This document shows, in pieces, positions 45,988 to 49,756 of a stretch of 49,756 bases of DNA. Source of the DNA: an uncultured Flavobacteriales bacterium (GTDB lineage: Bacteria > Bacteroidota > Bacteroidia > Flavobacteriales_E > Vicingaceae); contig CAJQLW010000038.1 in the NCBI GenBank assembly GCA_905479325.1, positions 1 through 49,756 on the forward strand. The letters are read 5' to 3'. Under the pieces are notes generated by a model that saw only the letters and a list, made by a program, of their open reading frames with translations, was not told where the DNA came from and made no database searches. Position numbers and translations under genes: made by a program. Every line of letters begins with the position of its first letter. The stretch's first letter is position 1.

Positions 45988-46416
45988 TTAAATTTCAGCC
46001 ATACCACTCTCATCAAAAGCTTGTTTTTGATTATCCTTTAAAGTGAAACTTAGTTCCTCCCAAGCTGTTCCTCTTATTCCTTTCAGCTGTATTCCATCAT
46101 CTGTTTTTGCAACGTTGAAGTAAAATTCAGTGGGTTGTTTTTTTCTCGGATGATCTAAATCAGTTAAATCTGCCATGCCATTTTCATCAACACCTTGTGG
46201 TTTATTTGTATTTAAACTAAAAGATAGCTCTATCCAAGACATAGGTCCTCCGAGGCTTTGCATTTTAACGCCATCATCAGTGTTTTCAATAACTACTTTA
46301 AAGTCGGATAATTGATGAGTGACCTCAGTTTCAGAATTAATATTACAACTAGAAAAAGAAAAGATAATTACGAGTTGTGCTAAGATTAATCGAGGTGTGA
46401 ACATTGTTTTTGACAT
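45988..46416 (-). CDS. Lipoprotein with an internal tandem duplication
   Basis: About 142 residues from ATG 46416 (an ATG at 46434 is also possible), with lipobox FSFSSC. The mature part is two copies of one module of about 42 residues: TDDGVKMQSLGGPMSWIELS to DENGMADL, then TDDGIQLKGIRGTAWEELS to DESGMAEI. Both copies share the TDDG(V/I)-(M/L)-(S/G)-G...W-ELSF-L-(N/D)-D-(E/N)-GMA frame, so the gene arose by internal duplication. No known function. It is convergent with topB. Confidence 0.75.
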   Translation of the reverse strand: MSKTMFTPRLILAQLVIIFSFSSCNINSETEVTHQLSDFKVVIENTDDGVKMQSLGGPMSWIELSFSLNTNKPQGVDENGMADLTDLDHPRKKQPTEFYFNVAKTDDGIQLKGIRGTAWEELSFTLKDNQKQAFDESGMAEI

Positions 46417-46672
46417 GGCTATTTGATTTATCACACTAAAAGAAATGAAATTATTCTAAAAAGCTGAATAAGTTTAAATTATTCCCCTAAATTACTTCAA
46501 ATGAAACTTCCATCAAACCAATGTTGAAAATTAGTTTAAAAAACCTCTCTCTACCTCAGAATGTTGAATAGTTTTAGAAAGCCCCACAGTGGATTCCGCC
46601 GAAGGGTTGAACAGGTGTAATCTAGTGATAGAAATTAAAGAAGAAGGCTCATTCATGCTTCATACCTTTTCC

Positions 46673-46707
46673 AAAGTTTCAAACTTTGGAAAAGGTAGCG
46701 ATAAAAG
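46673..46707. repeat. Perfect hairpin repeat, 17-bp arms with 1-base loop
   Basis: TACCTTTTCCAAAGTTT, then C, then the exact reverse complement AAACTTTGGAAAAGGTA. It is far from any stop codon that would need it as a terminator and has no T tract. It is probably one copy of a dispersed palindromic repeat. Confidence 0.75.
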
Positions 46708-46743
46708 GCAGGACTACAAAACCTTCGTAGCGGCTTCTTTTTT

Positions 46744-46758
46744 CGGACTACAAGTCCG
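46744..46758. repeat. Inverted repeat CGGACT-ACA-AGTCCG
   Basis: Perfect 6-base arms. It is the better copy of the element also seen at 6214-6228. Confidence 0.5.
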
Positions 46759-46784
46759 AGCTAACGTGTAAGCGGCGACGCAAA

Positions 46785-47126
46785 CTACTCTAAATAAGCT
46801 ATTCTTTCACCAAGCGTGTATCTTAAAATTTTCTTTTTTGCTTGATCTGTTATTTGAATTGTGCCATCAAAAGTGAAACCTTGTGCACCTGTTATAACTA
46901 ACTCATTCGTTGTTTGGTTATAGAGTACTCTATCAGCATTTTCTAATTCAATTATGTCAGTCTTAAAACTCACATTTCCCTCTAATTCTATTGTGTTTTT
47001 GTCTGAATCAAAGGTCACTGCTTCACATGTAAAGCTAGGTTTTCTTTTTGCGGTTTCATTTGTATTTTCTTGCGCAAATGAACTTATTCCAATTAGAATT
47101 CCGATTAATAAAGCGGCATTTTTCAT
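46785..47126 (-). CDS. OstA/LptA-like small exported protein
   Basis: About 113 residues from ATG 47126 (signal peptide ALLIGILIGISSFAQ). FDSDKNTIELEGNVSFKTD and then IIELENADRVLYNQTTNEL match the repeating beta-strand pattern of the OstA/LptA/LptC domain, in which 'GNV' and 'ADRVxYxxxxN' recur. LptA bridges the periplasm for lipopolysaccharide transport. This single short domain is smaller than LptA, and no lpt gene is adjacent, so it is an LptA-like family member of unknown role. The next gene upstream ends about 29 bases away. Confidence 0.65.
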   Translation of the reverse strand: MKNAALLIGILIGISSFAQENTNETAKRKPSFTCEAVTFDSDKNTIELEGNVSFKTDIIELENADRVLYNQTTNELVITGAQGFTFDGTIQITDQAKKKILRYTLGERIAYLE

Positions 47127-47154
47127 ATTGTTAAATTTTAATTTATGATGTTGA

Positions 47155-47568
47155 TTAATCAATCATTCGATCGTAAGCTACGTAAATAAATTGAGTTGAA
47201 ACTGAATCTGAAACAACGTTAAACTGAAGATGAGTGAATTCTGCACCTCTTCGACCAACTCCTTTTCGCTTTCTTACTTCTTCTAGTTTCCGCCAATGAT
47301 TCATATTTAAATGTAATATGGCACATAAACCATCTCCTTGAATGTTAAAATACAAGGATTCAATTCCATCTCGTTCCTCATATTTTTGCAACCAATACGT
47401 TAATTTAGATTGGTCCACGTTTTCTAATTGATTTATTAATTCGTCTTTGTACACCTTGCTGTTTGGTGAATTAGCATCAAAAACAGGGTTAGTGTTGGTG
47501 CATTCGGGGCGATCGCAGGCAGAAAGTGCAAATACGATGGAAATAAGAAATAGGTGAATTGTTTTCAT
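47155..47568 (-). CDS. Lipoprotein, unknown function
   Basis: About 137 residues. The ATG at 47568 gives MKTIHLFLISIVFALSAC, a clear lipobox, and is preferred over an open frame reaching 47658. The mature part (NPVFDANSPNSKVYKDELIN; LYFNIQGDGLCAILHLNM) has no recognised domain. It is followed closely by the OstA-like gene, so the two may be co-transcribed. Confidence 0.7.
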   Translation of the reverse strand: MKTIHLFLISIVFALSACDRPECTNTNPVFDANSPNSKVYKDELINQLENVDQSKLTYWLQKYEERDGIESLYFNIQGDGLCAILHLNMNHWRKLEEVRKRKGVGRRGAEFTHLQFNVVSDSVSTQFIYVAYDRMID

Positions 47569-47715
47569 GATATAAAAAAAGGGGTATAACGTATTGGTTG
47601 GTCTGTTTGCTGCGTAACTAACCTTTTCTAAGTAGGCTGTTGTTAAAACAAATAACAAAGATTAGACAAATATCATCGACTGTATAAGGAGGTTAAATAC
47701 GATTAAGGTTTTCAT

Positions 47716-48138
47716 TTACGGTTGATTACTAGCTTTAATGTTGAATTTTTTTAAAATGCCATAAACGCCAACATAATATTGAATAGTATAAGCTCCTGCT
47801 GTAGAATCGGTTTTATCGTAAATGATATCTAGCCTGTGAGACGAAAAAAGGTGATCGTCAAACCAAACATCAGATTTAATATCCCATAATGCGTCAAACT
47901 TAGTTGCACCGAGTTCTTGGTGAACTACTTTTCTTTTTTTACTCAATAGGTTGTCATTCCATTCGCTAGGGTAATTTGAAGAATTGACGTAAAATAAAAT
48001 TGAGCAAAAGCAAAGTGTTAAAATTGGGATGATAACGAATAGAGTTAAACTTCTCCACTTTTTTAGTACCAAAAGTCTTATTAACCCAAAAAGATAGAGT
48101 AAAAACGAAAAAATAAAAATGAACAACAGGGTCCGCAT
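47716..48138 (-). CDS. Small membrane protein, unknown function
   Basis: A 140-residue protein with two N-terminal transmembrane helices (LLFIFIFSFLLYLFGLI and LFVIIPILTLCFCSILFYV) and a soluble domain of about 90 residues. No motif is recognised. Same strand as its neighbours but with gaps of about 100-150 bases. Confidence 0.65.
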   Translation of the reverse strand: MRTLLFIFIFSFLLYLFGLIRLLVLKKWRSLTLFVIIPILTLCFCSILFYVNSSNYPSEWNDNLLSKKRKVVHQELGATKFDALWDIKSDVWFDDHLFSSHRLDIIYDKTDSTAGAYTIQYYVGVYGILKKFNIKASNQP

Positions 48139-48236
48139 TGCTTTTTACAATTAGATTTAGGTTAACGTAAGAGTTGGGTAGTTTAGTATTTTGCTTGACT
48201 TATTCTATCAAGGGTTTAGTCTAGATTAGACTAACT

Positions 48237-48752
48237 TCAGCCTCTCTTAGCTCTTCTCATTCTTGTTTGCTCTGAAAGAACGGGTTTATAGTTCTCTAAG
48301 GGAATACTAAGTTTTTCTTCAATCTTTTTGGCAAAATGTTTTGCAGCATCAAGCTCTTTGAATTTTTTTAACGACAATCTTTGTCTATGACTTTCATTGG
48401 TTAGGTTAACGTCATACACTATTTTTTTGTAGCTAACTGATGCAACCAGTCTTGGGCCAATTACTTGACCTTTTAAATTCTTTTTGAGGATAATTTGTGC
48501 TTTGAATTCGTCCAATGTTTTCCAAGCTCCCGTTTTATTTCCGAAATAGGATTTGAAATACCGATACCTTTTCTCCTCAGGATTAAATTCAATTCCTACC
48601 TCATAAAAAACTAGGGTGATTGAAAGTAGTAGCAGAATTAATCCGATAGGAGGAATGGCCGCTAAAAACAGCAGCGAAACAAGCAATGCAACAAAGGAGA
48701 AACCATATTTGGTGGAGCTAAACTCGTCGTGATGAATGACTAGGTTTTTCAT
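48237..48752 (-). CDS. Membrane protein with two helices, unknown function
   Basis: A 171-residue protein. The two helices (FVALLVSLLFLAAI and IGLILLLLSITLVFY) are followed by a soluble region with a PH-like look (EVGIEFNPEEKRYRYFKSYF, GNKTGAWKTLDEFKA), and the C-terminus is very basic (TRMRRAKRG). The arrangement of a hairpin membrane anchor plus PH-like domain is common; the family is not identified. Confidence 0.65.
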   Translation of the reverse strand: MKNLVIHHDEFSSTKYGFSFVALLVSLLFLAAIPPIGLILLLLSITLVFYEVGIEFNPEEKRYRYFKSYFGNKTGAWKTLDEFKAQIILKKNLKGQVIGPRLVASVSYKKIVYDVNLTNESHRQRLSLKKFKELDAAKHFAKKIEEKLSIPLENYKPVLSEQTRMRRAKRG

Positions 48753-48834
48753 GAATTGTTAAAGATAATAGTTTGCTTAAATACGTGGACATTAGAGTAA
48801 CAATTCGTGTTGTTTATTTTAGTGTTTCCCTGCA

Positions 48835-49272
48835 TCAGAATTTTTGCTCTTTTTTCAGTTTTCTATTCGACTCTTCGTTAATTTCTGATTCTAGTAAGTT
48901 GAATTCATTGCTTAAGTTGTCAGACAGCTGATTTAACATGTTTTGATAAGGTGGCGATCTTCTATTTCCGAAGGCACCGTTGTACTTTAATGTTAAAGTT
49001 ATTACGGAGTCTTGCTTTGAAGTCCAAAACTTAAAGTAATGATATGGTGTTCCAAAGTATCCAAGCGTGTCTGTCTAGTTATATTTATCATCGGTTAAGA
49101 GCTCATGATTTTCAGAAAGTTTATGGATTGAGCTTTTAATTTCTTTATCCGTCTTCTCGATGTCAACTTGAGGTCTGATTTTATATTCAGCAGTATATCT
49201 TGTTGAGCAGAAACATGACGATAGTCCTGTAGTTAAGATGAAAAGCACAAATAGTTTAAGGTAAAGTATCAT
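48835..49272 (-). pseudogene. Lipoprotein gene interrupted by an in-frame TAG
   Basis: The frame opens with a signal and lipobox (LTTGLSSC, Cys20) and runs 65 codons to a TAG at 49075-49077. The same frame then stays open for 79 more codons to a TGA at 48835. The downstream part reads like coding sequence (YFGTPYHYFKFWTSKQDSVI; LKYNGAFGNRRSPPYQ; a charged helical tail ending KKEQKF). The restored product would be about 145 residues. A nonsense mutation, a sequence error or readthrough would all fit. No family is recognised. Confidence 0.7.
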
Positions 49273-49569
49273 TTTTAGGTTTTGTTACGCTTAGTGACTA
49301 AATTAAATCTCTCTTGTCGAATAGTGGTTATTACTTTCCTATTTTCGAACAGCTGTCATTAATATTGAAAAGCAAGCCCGAATCAAATAACTCTTATTAA
49401 ATCGTAACTAATTATTATTGAAAAACAATAGCCAAAACCAATTTTAGGTTTCATATCCCTGATGCGTAGAGAAATAATGCTAATCTAATTCGATTATTTT
49501 TTGAAGTCATCTTTTGTTCTATTGAATTATTATCAGCCCAGCAGGTTTAGCTGAGCGCATAAAAACAAA
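49273..49569. other. Intergenic region before the tRNA
   Basis: About 300 bases with no gene, hairpin or promoter-like element that I could support. It is AT-rich and ends at the tRNA terminator. Confidence 0.4.
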
Positions 49570-49595
49570 AAAGCTTCACATTACTGTGAAGCTTT
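49570..49595 (-). terminator. Intrinsic terminator of the tRNA gene
   Basis: A perfect 11-bp stem (AAAGCTTCACA and TGTGAAGCTTT) around TTAC begins 3 bases after the tRNA. On the minus strand it is followed by TTTGTTTTTATG. Confidence 0.9.
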
Positions 49596-49597
49596 CG

Positions 49598-49671
49598 TAG
49601 CGAGAGGCGGGCACGATCCGCCGACCTCCGGGTTATGAATCCGACGCTCTAACCAGCTGAGCTACCTCGCC
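49598..49671 (-). tRNA. tRNA-Met (anticodon CAT)
   Basis: A 74-nt cloverleaf. The acceptor stem GGCGAGG pairs with TCTCGCT (two G-U pairs), the D arm is GCTC...GAGC, the anticodon loop TTCATAA holds CAT, and the T stem GGCGG pairs with CCGCC. Position 1-72 pairs, so it is not a standard initiator; elongator Met is most likely, and lysidine-modified Ile is the alternative. The T loop reads ATCGTGC in place of the canonical TTCGANN. The 31-39 pair is an A-C mismatch. CCA is not encoded. Confidence 0.9.
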
Positions 49672-49685
49672 AAAATTTCGGACGG

Positions 49686-49714
49686 CAAATATACCATTTG
49701 CTGCAAAAACACAA
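49686..49714 (-). promoter_or_regulatory. Promoter of the tRNA gene
   Basis: On the minus strand a consensus -7 box TATATTTG (plus coordinates 49686-49693) lies 14 bases before the tRNA. TTG (49712-49714) stands 18 bases further upstream, matching the Bacteroidota TTG-TAnnTTTG arrangement. Confidence 0.7.
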
Positions 49715-49756
49715 TGCGTCAGACTATAAAAAATTTGTAAAGTTTAAATACAGGAA

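Larger units (their letters stand above)
46417..46784. other. Intergenic region built from interspersed short repeats
   Basis: This gap of 368 bases has no gene. It contains a perfect 17-bp-arm hairpin (46673-46707), the CGGACTACAAGTCCG element (46744-46758) and GC-rich words such as GGATTCCGCCGAAGGG near 46591. It looks like a cluster of small dispersed genomic repeats of the Flavobacteriia type. Confidence 0.5.

Overview
The window reads as the chromosome of a free-living, probably marine or aquatic member of the Bacteroidota, most likely Flavobacteriales or a relative. The signs are: two proteins with type IX secretion C-terminal sorting domains; many short lipoproteins with a Bacteroidota-style lipobox; TAnnTTTG-type -7 promoter boxes with little Shine-Dalgarno signal; AT-rich DNA; and typical families of the group (DUF5916 barrel protein, VPS10/BNR-repeat exported protein, FHS sugar permease, GH92 mannosidase). 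No phage, transposase or CRISPR array was seen.

Layout. 1-2.7 kb: partial lipoprotein, PqqB-like metallo-hydrolase lipoprotein, a Tat-exported protein and a membrane protein that may be frameshifted. 2.9-9.1 kb: a large VPS10/BNR exported protein, a small membrane protein and a DUF5916/CBM9 protein. 9.2-14.8 kb: clpB, a decayed multi-pass membrane protein gene, and an exported M1 aminopeptidase with a sorting domain. 15.0-25.7 kb: a two-sided glycan locus. Rightward are an FHS sugar permease and a GH92 alpha-mannosidase. Leftward is a tightly coupled operon of glycosylasparaginase, GH20 beta-hexosaminidase, CutC and a short GH2 beta-mannosidase. Together these cover the exo-acting steps needed to dismantle a high-mannose N-glycan down to GlcNAc-Asn, much as lysosomes do. 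25.9-27.6 kb: a T9SS-exported protein.

27.7-32.4 kb: a Tro/Mnt/Znu-type metal ABC operon (DtxR-family regulator, TroA-like binding protein, ATPase, two permeases). One permease carries a fused DtxR-like C-terminal domain, the architecture known from chlamydial YtgCR. A perfect dyad sits at the regulator's promoter. 32.4-34.6 kb: a 0.9 kb gene-poor stretch with six copies of a 12-bp dyad, an XRE regulator, and two tandem STAS-like paralogues. 34.6-42.1 kb: housekeeping genes (pyrD, HMG-CoA lyase, class A beta-lactamase-like serine hydrolase, small envelope proteins, PAP2 phosphatase, UbiA prenyltransferase, lpdA).

42.4-49.7 kb: a rearrangement scar where the first 80 or so codons of a GabT-type aminotransferase abut a truncated TlpA-like exported protein. 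Then come topB (topoisomerase III), a run of small envelope proteins, a lipoprotein gene split by an in-frame TAG, and a tRNA-Met with its own promoter and terminator.

Several genes are damaged (about 2.2, 12.0-12.8, 42.4-43.4 and 48.8-49.3 kb), and the GH2 gene is short. The most interesting items are the N-glycan locus with embedded cutC, the permease-DtxR fusion together with a separate DtxR regulator, the operator array in front of the XRE gene, and the double-truncation breakpoint at about 42,630. All functions are inferred by reading the sequence; no database search was run.
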